NCBI GenBank assembly: GCA_900547405.1
Contig: URGL01000032.1
Span: 1 to 27,627 of the forward strand
Direction: 5' to 3'
DNA: 27,627 bases
Source: an uncultured Eubacteriales bacterium
GTDB lineage: Bacteria; Bacillota; Clostridia; Oscillospirales; Oscillospiraceae
The translations under genes were made by a program, and so were the position numbers. Below the pieces are notes generated by a model, which ran no database searches, had not been told where the DNA came from, and was given only the letters and a program-made list of their open reading frames with translations. Position 1 is the stretch's first letter; each line of letters opens with the position of its first letter. Shown one piece after another: positions 1 to 6,906 of the stretch.

Positions 1-126
1 ATCCGGAACCCCATCGTGAAGGGTCAGTACGGCGAGGCCACCAACCCCATCTTTGAGGTGTTCTATCTGGAGAATGCTCACGGCATCATCGCCGACTTCT
101 CCGGCAACCCTCCCTACGAGTTCTAA
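1..126 (+). CDS. 3' end of an unrecognised gene (partial)
   Basis: An open frame enters from the left edge and ends at TAA 124-126, giving the last 41 residues of a protein that finishes in ...NPPYEF. The segment is rich in aromatic residues and glycine and shows no membrane stretch or cofactor motif. Codon use (GGC, CTG, ATC) matches the neighbouring genes, and the stop lies 18 bases before the FMN riboswitch, so the frame is very probably real. I do not recognise the family. The piece is too short to assign a function, and nothing shows that it is related to the flavin-controlled genes downstream. Confidence 0.65.
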   Translation: MRNPIVKGQYGEATNPIFEVFYLENAHGIIADFSGNPPYEF

Positions 127-144
127 GCAGAACGAAATAATTAA

Positions 145-255
145 ATCTTCGGGGCAAGGTGAAATCTCTGACCGGCAGTACAGCCTGCGAAGCGCTTGCA
201 GCGCCTGATGCGGTGAAAATCCGCAGCCGACGGTATAGTCCGGATGAAAGAAGAT
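145..255 (+). promoter_or_regulatory. FMN riboswitch (RFN element)
   Basis: The conserved core of the FMN aptamer is present in order: ATCTTCGGGGCAAGGTGAAA at 145-164, GACCGGCAGTA near 170-180, CAGCCTGCGA at 181-190, the GCGCTTGCAGCGC stem, a variable GCGG..CCGC arm, and GCCGACGGTATAGTCCGGAT at 226-245. The P1 helix closes ATCTTC (145-150) with GAAGAT (250-255). This class binds FMN and turns off flavin synthesis or transport genes. A terminator hairpin follows immediately and then ribU, so the element should act by FMN-induced transcription termination. Confidence 0.96.
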
Positions 256-263
256 ATGAGGAA

Positions 264-301
264 GCAGCCCCGCAGGAAAACCCGTCCTGTGGGGCTGTTT
301 C
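264..301 (+). terminator. Riboswitch-controlled intrinsic terminator
   Basis: A 13-bp stem (264-276 with 285-297, one G-U pair) encloses an eight-base loop and runs into TTTC at 298-301. It lies 8 bases after the aptamer P1 helix and 33 bases before the ribU start, the position of the expression platform. The U-tract is short, so termination may be incomplete. Confidence 0.8.
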
Positions 302-333
302 AAATCCCAGCATATCTTTTCCAAGGAGCAATC

Positions 334-945
334 ATGAATACCGTTTCCATCGCAAAAAGCAGAAAGACCGCTGTTCTTTCCGTCCGTACCATCTCCATGA
401 CTGCCATGCTGTCCGCAGTCGCTTATCTGCTGGCCTTTGTGGAGTTTTCCGTTCCTCTCTCGCCGTCCTTTGCAAGGATGGACTTATCTGACCTTCCGGC
501 ACTCATCGGCGCATTTGCCTTTGGGCCGCTCTCCGGTCTGCTCATTGAACTTGTCAAAAACACCTTGCAGCTTCTGACCACCTCTACGGGAGGCATCGGA
601 GAGATTGCCAACTTCCTGATGGGCGCTTTCTATGTGGTCACTGCGGGTTTCATCTATAAACGCCATAAAACGAAGAAAACCGCGCTGATTGCCTGCATCC
701 TCGCAAGCGTCGTTATGGGTATTGCAGCAGCACTGGCAAATTACTTCATCCTGCTGCCGCTGTTTGAGAGCTTTATGCCGCTGGATCAGCTCATTGCTTC
801 CTTTGCCGAGCCCTTGCCCTTCATCCATACCAAGCTGGATGTGGTGCTGTTCAATGCCTTTCCCTTCAATCTGCTGAAAGGGCTTGTCATCGGCGGCGTG
901 ACAATGCTGATCTATAAGAAACTGACCCCTGTGTTGAAAGGCTGA
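334..945 (+). CDS. ribU: Riboflavin ECF transporter S component RibU
   Basis: This 203-residue integral membrane protein is the substrate-binding S component that captures riboflavin and works with the shared EcfA/EcfA'/EcfT energising module. It has about six hydrophobic segments. The family-typical loop FARMDLSDLPALIGAFAFGP lies near residues 46-65, followed by a conserved K75-N76 and a GGIGEIANF segment near 86-94. The frame is open further upstream, but the extension would run through the riboswitch terminator. ATG 334 has AAGGAG seven bases ahead (323-328) and gives the usual RibU length. The FMN riboswitch upstream confirms the substrate. The stop is six bases before the next start, so downstream genes are probably co-transcribed. 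No ecfA or ecfT gene is in the window; the energising module must be elsewhere. Confidence 0.95.
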   Translation: MNTVSIAKSRKTAVLSVRTISMTAMLSAVAYLLAFVEFSVPLSPSFARMDLSDLPALIGAFAFGPLSGLLIELVKNTLQLLTTSTGGIGEIANFLMGAFYVVTAGFIYKRHKTKKTALIACILASVVMGIAAALANYFILLPLFESFMPLDQLIASFAEPLPFIHTKLDVVLFNAFPFNLLKGLVIGGVTMLIYKKLTPVLKG

Positions 946-951
946 TGAACC

Positions 952-1268
952 ATGACACGAAATGAGTATCTGAAGCTGCTGGTGGAGGGCATCCACTCCA
1001 CCACCATTGCCACCATCGGTGCAGACGGGCATCCGCAGACCCGTGTGATTGACATGATGCTCTATGACGAGCAGGGCGTGTATTTTCTCACCGCCAAGGG
1101 CAAGGCATTCTATGCCCAGCTTATGGAGCAGGGCTACATCGCTCTGTCTGCCCGCAGAAATGCATCGACATTACGAAAAAGCCTGTGGTCATCGACCAGC
1201 ACCGGTGTCTCCACTGCGGACGGTGTGCGGAAATCTGTCCCAAGCAGGTTATCGAAAAGAGGTTTTGA
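952..1268 (+). pseudogene. PPOX-fold flavin protein / ferredoxin fusion, internally deleted
   Basis: The first 67 codons (952-1152) encode the N-terminal half of a pyridoxamine 5'-phosphate oxidase-like FMN-binding split-barrel protein (MTRNEYLKLLVEGIHST..., with DGHPQTRVIDMM). From 1149 another frame continues as CPQKCIDITKK and then CLHCGRCAEIC, a C-x2-C-x2-C-x3-C [4Fe-4S] motif, ending at TGA 1266-1268. Known relatives, as I recall them, carry these two parts in one frame with the rest of the barrel and a first Cys cluster between them. The two ends therefore come from one gene that lost its middle and its frame. The join lies in the shared bases TCTGCCC at 1147-1153. Read from ATG 952 alone the product would be 110 residues with a nonsense tail to 1284. 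It is probably non-functional, though its transcript still links ribU to the macrodomain gene. Confidence 0.85.
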
Positions 1269-1270
1269 CC

Positions 1271-2050
1271 ATGAACCAAAGTGAACGCCGACTCTTCCTC
1301 ATCCAGTCTCTTCTCCGGGAGCGCCCCTCCTGCCAGAAGCAGAGTATCCCCACGGACTCCGAGCGGCAAAAAATTCTCCTCCGGGGACTGATGAATGTCC
1401 GGAATCCGCACCCCATCAGCCCGGAATTTCTGGAAACTCAGGACACCTATCTGTGGGAGGAAACCGCCCAAAAAGGGATTACAGATATCCGGGACCTGCC
1501 TCCCATACAGCCTGGGCTTTACCTGTGGCAGGGGGATATTACGACCCTCAAATGCGATGCCATCGTCAATGCCGCCAACTCCGGTCTCACAGGCTGCTAT
1601 ATCCCCAACCACCGCTGCATTGATAACGCCATCCACACCTACGCCGGGGTAGAGCTGCGGCTGGCCTGTGAGGCGATCATAACGGCCCAGGGCCACCCGG
1701 AGCCTACCGGCCGAGCCAAGATCACCCCGGCCTTCAACCTGCCCTGCAAGTATGTGCTGCACACCGTCGGACCCATCATCGGCAGCCAGGTCACAGACCG
1801 GGACAAGGCCCTGCTGGCCTCCTGCTACCGCTCCTGCCTGGAGCTGGCAGCCATGTATGACCTGGAGAGCGTAGCCTTCTGCTGCATCTCCACCGGGGAA
1901 TTCCACTTCCCCAACGACCTGGCGGCGGAAATTGCCGTGGGCACCGTGAAGGAATTTTTAAAACAGCAAACCAGTGTAAAGAAAGTGATTTTCAATGTTT
2001 TCAAAGATCTTGACAGGCAAATCTACCGGCGGCTCCTGGGAGAAAATTGA
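1271..2050 (+). CDS. Zinc-dependent macrodomain protein-ADP-ribosyl hydrolase
   Basis: This 259-residue protein has an N-terminal helical extension (about 1-75) and a macrodomain from about 82. Visible signatures are WQGDIT (87-91), NAANSGLTGC (100-109), the zinc ligands C109, H114 and C116 within GCYIPNHRCIDNAIH, LHTVGP (163-168) and CISTGEFHFP (205-214). This Cys-His-Cys arrangement marks the Zn-macro group, which removes ADP-ribose placed by SirTM enzymes. ATG 1271 follows AAAGAGG (1256-1262) by eight bases. A longer in-frame reading from 1064 crosses the broken upstream gene in the wrong frame and is not credible. The gene starts two bases after the pseudogene stop and overlaps the SirTM gene by 56 bases. 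The target protein is unknown here; in studied SirTM loci it is a lipoylated GcvH-like carrier. Confidence 0.93.
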   Translation: MNQSERRLFLIQSLLRERPSCQKQSIPTDSERQKILLRGLMNVRNPHPISPEFLETQDTYLWEETAQKGITDIRDLPPIQPGLYLWQGDITTLKCDAIVNAANSGLTGCYIPNHRCIDNAIHTYAGVELRLACEAIITAQGHPEPTGRAKITPAFNLPCKYVLHTVGPIIGSQVTDRDKALLASCYRSCLELAAMYDLESVAFCCISTGEFHFPNDLAAEIAVGTVKEFLKQQTSVKKVIFNVFKDLDRQIYRRLLGEN

Positions 2051-2864
2051 CCGGCTGCGGCAGGCTCTGACCGATGCCGACGCTGTCGTCATCGGTGCCG
2101 GTGCGGGCCTCTCCACCTCGGCGGGCTTTACCTACAGCGGAGACCGGTTTGAAAAATATTTCTCCGACTTTTATGCCAGATACGGCTTTTCCGATATGTA
2201 TTCCGGCGGATTTTATCCCTATAAAACCTCAGAAGAATTCTGGGCCTATTGGAGTCGGTATATCTACATCAACCGCTATATGGATGCCCCGAAGCCGGTT
2301 TACCAAAACCTTCTGGACCTGGTAAAGGACAAGGACTACTTCGTCCTCACCACCAACGTAGACCACTGCTTCCAGAAGGCAGGCTTTGACAAAAAACGTC
2401 TCTTCTACACCCAAGGGGACTACGGCCTCTTCCAGTGCTCCGGTCCCTGCTACCAGGAGACCTACGACAATGAAGCCATCGTCCGGCAGATGTATGAACA
2501 GCAGTCGGATATGCGTATCCCCACGGCCCTGCTGCCCCGCTGCCCCCACTGTGGCAGGCCCCTGACCATGAATCTCCGGTCAGACGACAGCTTTGTAGAA
2601 GACAGGGGCTGGCATCTGGCAGCCGAAAGGTATGAGAACTTTCTCCGCACCAGACAGGGACAGAAGCTCCTTTTTCTGGAGCTGGGGGTAGGATACAACA
2701 CCCCAGGGATCATCAAGTATCCCTTCTGGCAAATGACAACAAAAAATCCACAGGCCACCTACGCCTGCATCAACCAAGGGCAAGCGGTGTGTCCCCATGA
2801 GATTGAAAAGCAGTCTATCTGCATAGATGGGGATATCGGAGAAGTTTTGGCCAGACTTCGCTGA
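1995..2864 (+). CDS. Class M sirtuin (SirTM) protein ADP-ribosyltransferase
   Basis: This 289-residue NAD-dependent Sir2-fold enzyme shows GAGAGLSTSAGF (34-45) for dinucleotide binding, TTNVDHCF (119-126) in place of the TQNID..LH motif of deacetylase sirtuins, QGDYG (140-144), and a four-cysteine zinc site C148/C152 and C183/C186. The altered TTNVDH motif and the macrodomain partner identify the SirTM class, which ADP-ribosylates protein targets instead of deacetylating lysines. ATG 1995 lies inside the macrodomain gene and lacks a strong ribosome site, so translation is probably coupled to that gene. A more distal start would overlap further and is not needed. The gene ends just before a strong bidirectional terminator. 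No gcvH-like or lplA-like gene is in the window, so the substrate must be encoded elsewhere or be different. Confidence 0.92.
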   Translation: MFSKILTGKSTGGSWEKIDRLRQALTDADAVVIGAGAGLSTSAGFTYSGDRFEKYFSDFYARYGFSDMYSGGFYPYKTSEEFWAYWSRYIYINRYMDAPKPVYQNLLDLVKDKDYFVLTTNVDHCFQKAGFDKKRLFYTQGDYGLFQCSGPCYQETYDNEAIVRQMYEQQSDMRIPTALLPRCPHCGRPLTMNLRSDDSFVEDRGWHLAAERYENFLRTRQGQKLLFLELGVGYNTPGIIKYPFWQMTTKNPQATYACINQGQAVCPHEIEKQSICIDGDIGEVLARLR

Positions 2865-2883
2865 AATCTGATTGTTCCCAGCA

Positions 2884-2922
2884 AACGCCCCGGAAGCCGC
2901 AGCTTCCGGGGCGTTGGTTTTC
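2884..2922. terminator. Bidirectional terminator between convergent operons
   Basis: A perfect 14-bp stem (2884-2897 with 2902-2915) around the loop CGCA is followed on the + strand by TGGTTTTCT and on the - strand by TTGCTGG. It separates the SirTM gene from the convergent glycerol operon and probably serves both. Confidence 0.88.
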
Positions 2923-3287
2923 TACTCTATCGTCTTTGTCGCCACAATGTCCACGCCGGTCCCGGCAACGTCGTGCAGCAGCACGTCCCCGATTCTCACC
3001 GGGGCGGCGGCAGTCACGGTTTTCAGGGCCGCCACTACGGCAAAAATCTTGCCCTTTGGGATGTCCTGGGCGGTTTTACAGCTGACCACCCGCTCCCCGG
3101 CCTTGCTGCCCACAAGGCGAACAGTGCTGGTGACAATACGTGTGGGGTTCGTCACTTCTTTCCGCGCGTATTCCTTTCCCCGCTTGCAGGTAAAGCCCAC
3201 GATGTCCTTCACATCTTTCCCCTCTAGGGTCACGGTGATGGCGCAGCCCAAGGGGCAGCCGATGCAGGTCAGTTCCCGTTTTTCCAT
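2922..3287 (-). CDS. DUF1667 protein of the glycerol-3-phosphate dehydrogenase system
   Basis: A 121-residue protein with an N-terminal cysteine cluster CIGCPLGC (C8, C11, C15) and a fourth Cys at 34 (GFTCKRG), suited to binding an iron-sulfur cluster or zinc. The rest is a small beta-rich domain. DUF1667 proteins are habitually the third gene after GlpA-like and GlpB-like flavoproteins in Firmicutes. A role as electron-transfer subunit of an anaerobic glycerol-3-phosphate dehydrogenase is inferred from that context; it is not visible in the sequence. GTG 3293 is also in frame, but ATG 3287 sits at proper distance from GGAGG. The start follows the previous stop by two bases, so translation is coupled. 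It is the last gene of the operon. Confidence 0.88.
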   Translation of the reverse strand: MEKRELTCIGCPLGCAITVTLEGKDVKDIVGFTCKRGKEYARKEVTNPTRIVTSTVRLVGSKAGERVVSCKTAQDIPKGKIFAVVAALKTVTAAAPVRIGDVLLHDVAGTGVDIVATKTIE

Positions 3288-3289
3288 AG

Positions 3290-4549
3290 TCACGCCTCCT
3301 CCACCGCAATGTGGATCCGCTTCAGCTCCGGGTGCTTTGCCAGGGCCTCCCGGGTCAGCTTCAGTTCCTCCATCTCACCGGGAGCCATAACCGGGCGCTT
3401 GCGGCTGGTGACCTGCTCGTCATCCAGGTACAGCCGCACCCGGCGATCCTTCATAACGCTGCCTACCCGGAAGCGGATCACCAGATCCTCCGTTACCCGC
3501 TTGGGGTCGATGCTGGCGGGAACGGTATACCGGGGACCTCCCTGGAAGGTGATGCTGATTTCCCCCGCCTGGCTGCCAGGCCCCTGGTCCAGATACCGGA
3601 TGGCAGCCCGTCCGGCAGCGGCGGCCTCCTCGGAAACAAAGTCCACCAGATCGTGAACGTGAAGTACATTGCCCGCGGCAAAGACACCGGGGATACTGGT
3701 TTGCAGACTCTCGTCCACTACAGGGCCGTTGGTCACCGGGGAAATGGTCACACCCATAGCCCGGGACAGTTCGTTTTCCGGCAGCAGGCCACAGGACAGC
3801 AGCAGGGTATCGCAGTCGTAGTGGATCTCCGTTCCGGGGATAGGCTTTCTGTCCGGGCCCACCTGAGCAATGGTCACACCGGTGACACGCTCCCGGCCCT
3901 GGATATCCACCACCGTGTGGCTGAGTTTCAGCGGGATGCCGAAATCATTGAGGCACTGGACAATATTCCGCTTCAAGCCGCCGGAATAGGGCATCAGCTC
4001 CGCCACCACCAGGACCTTGGCCCCCTCCAGGGTCATGCGGCGGGCCATAATGAGGCCAATATCGCCGCTGCCCAGGATGACCACTCTCCGGCCTGGGAGA
4101 TACCCCTCCATATTCACCAGACGTTGCGCCGTTCCGGCGGAATAGATACCGGCAGGGCGGAACCCCGGGATATTCAGAGCTCCCCGGCTCCGCTCCCGGC
4201 AGCCCATGGCCAGGATCACCGCCCTGGCCTCGATGTCGATGAGCCCGTCGGTCCGATTCATGGCGGTAATTTTTTTATCCTCGCCGATGGACAGCACCAT
4301 GGTATTCAGCTTATAGTCAATGCCGCGATCCAGGACTTGCTTGGCGAACCGCTGGGCGTATTCCGGGCCTGTCAGCTCCTCACCGAAGGTGTGCAGGCCG
4401 AAGCCATTGTGGATGCACTGGTTCAGGATACCTCCCAGCCGGTCGTCCCGCTCCAAAATCAGGATGCTCCGGCCCCCGGCATCGTAGGCCGCAACCGCTG
4501 CCGCCAGACCGGCAGGGCCGCCGCCGATAATGACGATATCGTATTTCAT
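3290..4549 (-). CDS. GlpB-like NAD(P)/FAD-dependent oxidoreductase
   Basis: This 419-residue two-dinucleotide-fold flavoprotein has an FAD-binding GGGPAG at 9-14, a glutamate-ended first strand (LILER, 30-34) and a second nucleotide site GSGDIG at 160-165, followed by a C-terminal domain of about 90 residues. The stretch GGILNQCIHNGFGLH (39-53) is typical of the oxidoreductase paired with GlpA-like dehydrogenases in clostridial glycerol operons. It probably accepts electrons from glycerol-3-phosphate oxidation and passes them on to NAD(P) or the membrane pool. ATG 4549 has GGAGG eight bases ahead and lies three bases after the stop of the GlpA-like gene. It resembles the sarcosine-oxidase-alpha/NoxA family more than E. 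coli GlpB, so the gene symbol is withheld. Confidence 0.9.
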   Translation of the reverse strand: MKYDIVIIGGGPAGLAAAVAAYDAGGRSILILERDDRLGGILNQCIHNGFGLHTFGEELTGPEYAQRFAKQVLDRGIDYKLNTMVLSIGEDKKITAMNRTDGLIDIEARAVILAMGCRERSRGALNIPGFRPAGIYSAGTAQRLVNMEGYLPGRRVVILGSGDIGLIMARRMTLEGAKVLVVAELMPYSGGLKRNIVQCLNDFGIPLKLSHTVVDIQGRERVTGVTIAQVGPDRKPIPGTEIHYDCDTLLLSCGLLPENELSRAMGVTISPVTNGPVVDESLQTSIPGVFAAGNVLHVHDLVDFVSEEAAAAGRAAIRYLDQGPGSQAGEISITFQGGPRYTVPASIDPKRVTEDLVIRFRVGSVMKDRRVRLYLDDEQVTSRKRPVMAPGEMEELKLTREALAKHPELKRIHIAVEEA

Positions 4550-4552
4550 CCT

Positions 4553-5998
4553 TCACACCTCCCCGATTTGGTCTTTGTTTACGCCAACAATGAGTCGGGA
4601 GTTTCCGCCGCACTTGGTGATATCCTCCTGGCCCACACCCAGCTCCCGGGCCAAGATCTCCATGACCCGCGGCGAACAGAAGCCAGCCTGACACCGGCCC
4701 ATACCGGCCCGGGTCCGGCGCTTGACGCCGTCCAGGTCCTTCGCCCCCAAGGGACGGCGGATGGCATCCAGGATCTCCCCTTCCGTGACCTGCTCGCAGC
4801 GGCATATGATTTGGCCATAGGCGGGCTCTTCCCGGATCAGTGCCTGATACGCCTCTCTGGAAAGGGTCTTGGGGTCCAGAATGCCCTTCCGGGTCGGAAC
4901 GAAGTCCGGCTTCTCCTCCAGGCCCAATTTTTCTTTCAGCAATTCCGCCACAGTCAGCCCGATGGCAGGAGCAGAGGTCAGGCCCGGAGACTCAATACCG
5001 GCACAGTCCACAAAGCCGGGGGCATCCTCCACTTCACCGATGACGAACTCGTGATGGTCCTCATGGGCCCGGAGTCCTGCGAAGCTGGTGATGGTTTGGC
5101 CCAGAGGCAGGTGATCCACAGCAATGCCGGACTTGGTGATGACCTCCTCCAGACCGGCGGCGGTGGTGTTGGTGCCGTCCCGATCCTCCACGTCGATGGC
5201 CGTAGGGCCCACAATCGTGTTGCCGTGGACCGTGGGGCTGACCAGAACACCCTTGCCCAGCTTGCCGGGGAGTTGGAAAATTGTGTGCTTCACAAAATTC
5301 CCCGTCTGTTTATCCAGCAGGCAGTAGTCTCCCCGGCGGGGGGTGATGTGCAGCTTCCGTTCCGAAACCATATTGTGGAGCACATCTGCATAGACCCCGG
5401 CGGCATTGACCACATACCGGGTCCGGAAGTCCCCACGGTTCGTGTGAACCGTCCAGAAGCCCTCTCCTTTTGTAAAGCCCAAAACGCTGGTGTTGAATTG
5501 GAATGCCACACCGTTGGCATTGGCGTTTTCCGCCAGGGCGATGGTCATGTTGAAGGGGCAGACAATTCCGCCGGTAGGGGCCCACAGGCCCGCCACAGCA
5601 TCCTTGCTCACATTGGGCTCCAATTCGTGGAGCCGCCTGGAATCCACGATTTCCAGCCCCTCTACCCCATTTTTCAGGCCGTTTTCATAGAGGGCCTCCA
5701 GCCTCGGCAGGTCCTCTTCGGACATACACACCACCAGAGAACCGTTCATCCGGAAGGGGAAATCCAGCTCCTTGGCCAGCTCCGGCACCATCCGGTTTCC
5801 CTGGACATTCATCTTGGCCATGAGGCTGCCATGGGCGGCATCGTGGCCCGCATGGATGATGGCGCTGTTAGCCTTGGAGGTGCCGCAGCACACATCCGAC
5901 TCCCGCTCCAAAACCAGCATATTTCCCCGATAGCGGGACAGATACCGGGCCACCGCGCAGCCGGTGACGCCCGCTCCGATGATCAAGCAATCGTACAA
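4553..5998 (-). CDS. GlpA-like glycerol-3-phosphate dehydrogenase with Bfd domain
   Basis: This 481-residue FAD protein begins with the Rossmann motif GAGVTG (8-13) and has a DAO-type oxidoreductase domain (about 1-370). At the C-terminus is a Bfd-like [2Fe-2S] domain with C399-R-C401 and C436-x4-C441. This architecture is that of anaerobic-type glycerol-3-phosphate dehydrogenase, oxidising glycerol-3-phosphate to dihydroxyacetone phosphate. Position directly after glpK and glpF supports the substrate. The frame is open to TTG 6016, but that codon overlaps the ribosome site AAGGAGG; TTG 5998, eight bases after it, gives an N-terminus starting LYDCLIIGAG, so I use 5998. A hairpin at 6023-6071 separates it from glpF. 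Other DAO substrates cannot be fully excluded. Confidence 0.9.
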   Translation of the reverse strand: MYDCLIIGAGVTGCAVARYLSRYRGNMLVLERESDVCCGTSKANSAIIHAGHDAAHGSLMAKMNVQGNRMVPELAKELDFPFRMNGSLVVCMSEEDLPRLEALYENGLKNGVEGLEIVDSRRLHELEPNVSKDAVAGLWAPTGGIVCPFNMTIALAENANANGVAFQFNTSVLGFTKGEGFWTVHTNRGDFRTRYVVNAAGVYADVLHNMVSERKLHITPRRGDYCLLDKQTGNFVKHTIFQLPGKLGKGVLVSPTVHGNTIVGPTAIDVEDRDGTNTTAAGLEEVITKSGIAVDHLPLGQTITSFAGLRAHEDHHEFVIGEVEDAPGFVDCAGIESPGLTSAPAIGLTVAELLKEKLGLEEKPDFVPTRKGILDPKTLSREAYQALIREEPAYGQIICRCEQVTEGEILDAIRRPLGAKDLDGVKRRTRAGMGRCQAGFCSPRVMEILARELGVGQEDITKCGGNSRLIVGVNKDQIGEV

Positions 5999-6022
5999 AC
6001 GAAACGCCTCCTTCAAGAGAAA

Positions 6023-6071
6023 TCGGGCAGCCCAAGGACACCTTCCCGTAGGAGGGGATTGGGCTGCCCGA
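6023..6071 (-). terminator. Intra-operon hairpin between glpF and the glpA-like gene
   Basis: A perfect 13-bp stem (6023-6035 with 6059-6071) flanks a 23-base loop. Read on the - strand it is followed by TTTCTCTT and then the ribosome site of the glpA-like gene. It may be a leaky terminator, an RNA processing site or a target for regulated readthrough. No promoter is obvious between it and the glpA-like start. Confidence 0.6.
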
Positions 6072-6108
6072 CACTTACACTATGAGCAGAATATATAGAT
6101 TTTCGAAG

Positions 6109-6822
6109 TTACCAGGGGATCGCGTTGTACAGCAGCACTGCCACAATACCGCCTAGGATGGGTCCCACAATGGGTACCACCAGGCCATACTTGAAGTTGC
6201 TGTCGCCCTTGCCCTTGATGGGCAGAATGGCGTGGGCGATCCGGGGACCCAGGTCACGGGCAGGATTCAGGGCGTAGCCTGTCAGGCCGCCCAGGGACAT
6301 ACCGATGGAGACGATGATGCCGAAGACCAAGAGTTTGCCCACACCGGCGTCCAGACCGGGAACCTGGTTCATGCCGCAGATGGCGAACACCAGCACGAAG
6401 GTGGCAATGGCTTCCTGCACAATGTTCCGGCCGGTATTGGGAACGGAGGGGCCGGTAGAGAAGACCCCCAGTTTGGTGCCAGGGTCCTCGGTGGCGTCGA
6501 ACTGATCCTTAAAGAGAATATACACCAGGATACCACCGGCGATACCGCCCAGGATCTGAGCAATGACATAGCCGGGAACCAGAGCCCAGTCAAACATGCC
6601 GCCCACGGCCAGGGCAATGGTCAGCGCAGGATTGAAGCTGGCGCCGGAGGCCTGGCCAAAGATAAAGGCGGGAAGCATAACAGCAAGGCCCCAGGCAATG
6701 GTGATCTGGATAGAGCCGGCGCCCTTCATGCCGGATTTGTTGAGGCTGACGTTGGCGACAACGCCGTCGCCCAGAAGGATCAGGATCATGGTGCCCAAAA
6801 ACTCAGCAATATACGGTAACAT
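6109..6822 (-). CDS. glpF: Glycerol facilitator (aquaglyceroporin GlpF)
   Basis: This 237-residue MIP-family channel has six hydrophobic segments and both pore NPA boxes: FNPALT with NPA at 64-66, and LNPARDLGPR with NPA at 186-188. The Asp after the second NPA-Arg (D190) is the mark of glycerol facilitators as opposed to pure water channels. It lets glycerol cross the cytoplasmic membrane for capture by GlpK. The frame is open to 6864, but ATG 6822 follows GGGAGG by nine bases and gives a normal N-terminus. It lies 84 bases after glpK and before the intra-operon hairpin. Confidence 0.95.
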   Translation of the reverse strand: MLPYIAEFLGTMILILLGDGVVANVSLNKSGMKGAGSIQITIAWGLAVMLPAFIFGQASGASFNPALTIALAVGGMFDWALVPGYVIAQILGGIAGGILVYILFKDQFDATEDPGTKLGVFSTGPSVPNTGRNIVQEAIATFVLVFAICGMNQVPGLDAGVGKLLVFGIIVSIGMSLGGLTGYALNPARDLGPRIAHAILPIKGKGDSNFKYGLVVPIVGPILGGIVAVLLYNAIPW

Positions 6823-6906
6823 AACAAATAACCTCCCTAAATAGTCGCTGCGGATACTTCTCATCTATTTGTATTCGTATGCATTCGGGGAAACGCTGAA
6901 CTGTGC

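Noticed and set aside
244..333. Upstream extension of ribU to 244
   Set aside because: The added residues are translated from the riboswitch P1 helix and terminator; ATG 334 has the ribosome site.
3311..6085. Very long open frame on the + strand antisense to the glycerol dehydrogenase genes
   Set aside because: It mirrors two well-identified flavoprotein genes, has low-complexity His/Gly/Gln-rich translation and no ribosome site; it is a codon-bias shadow. The same holds for long frames antisense to glpK (6997-8952), ftsH (11426-13021) and the transporter (25628-27025).
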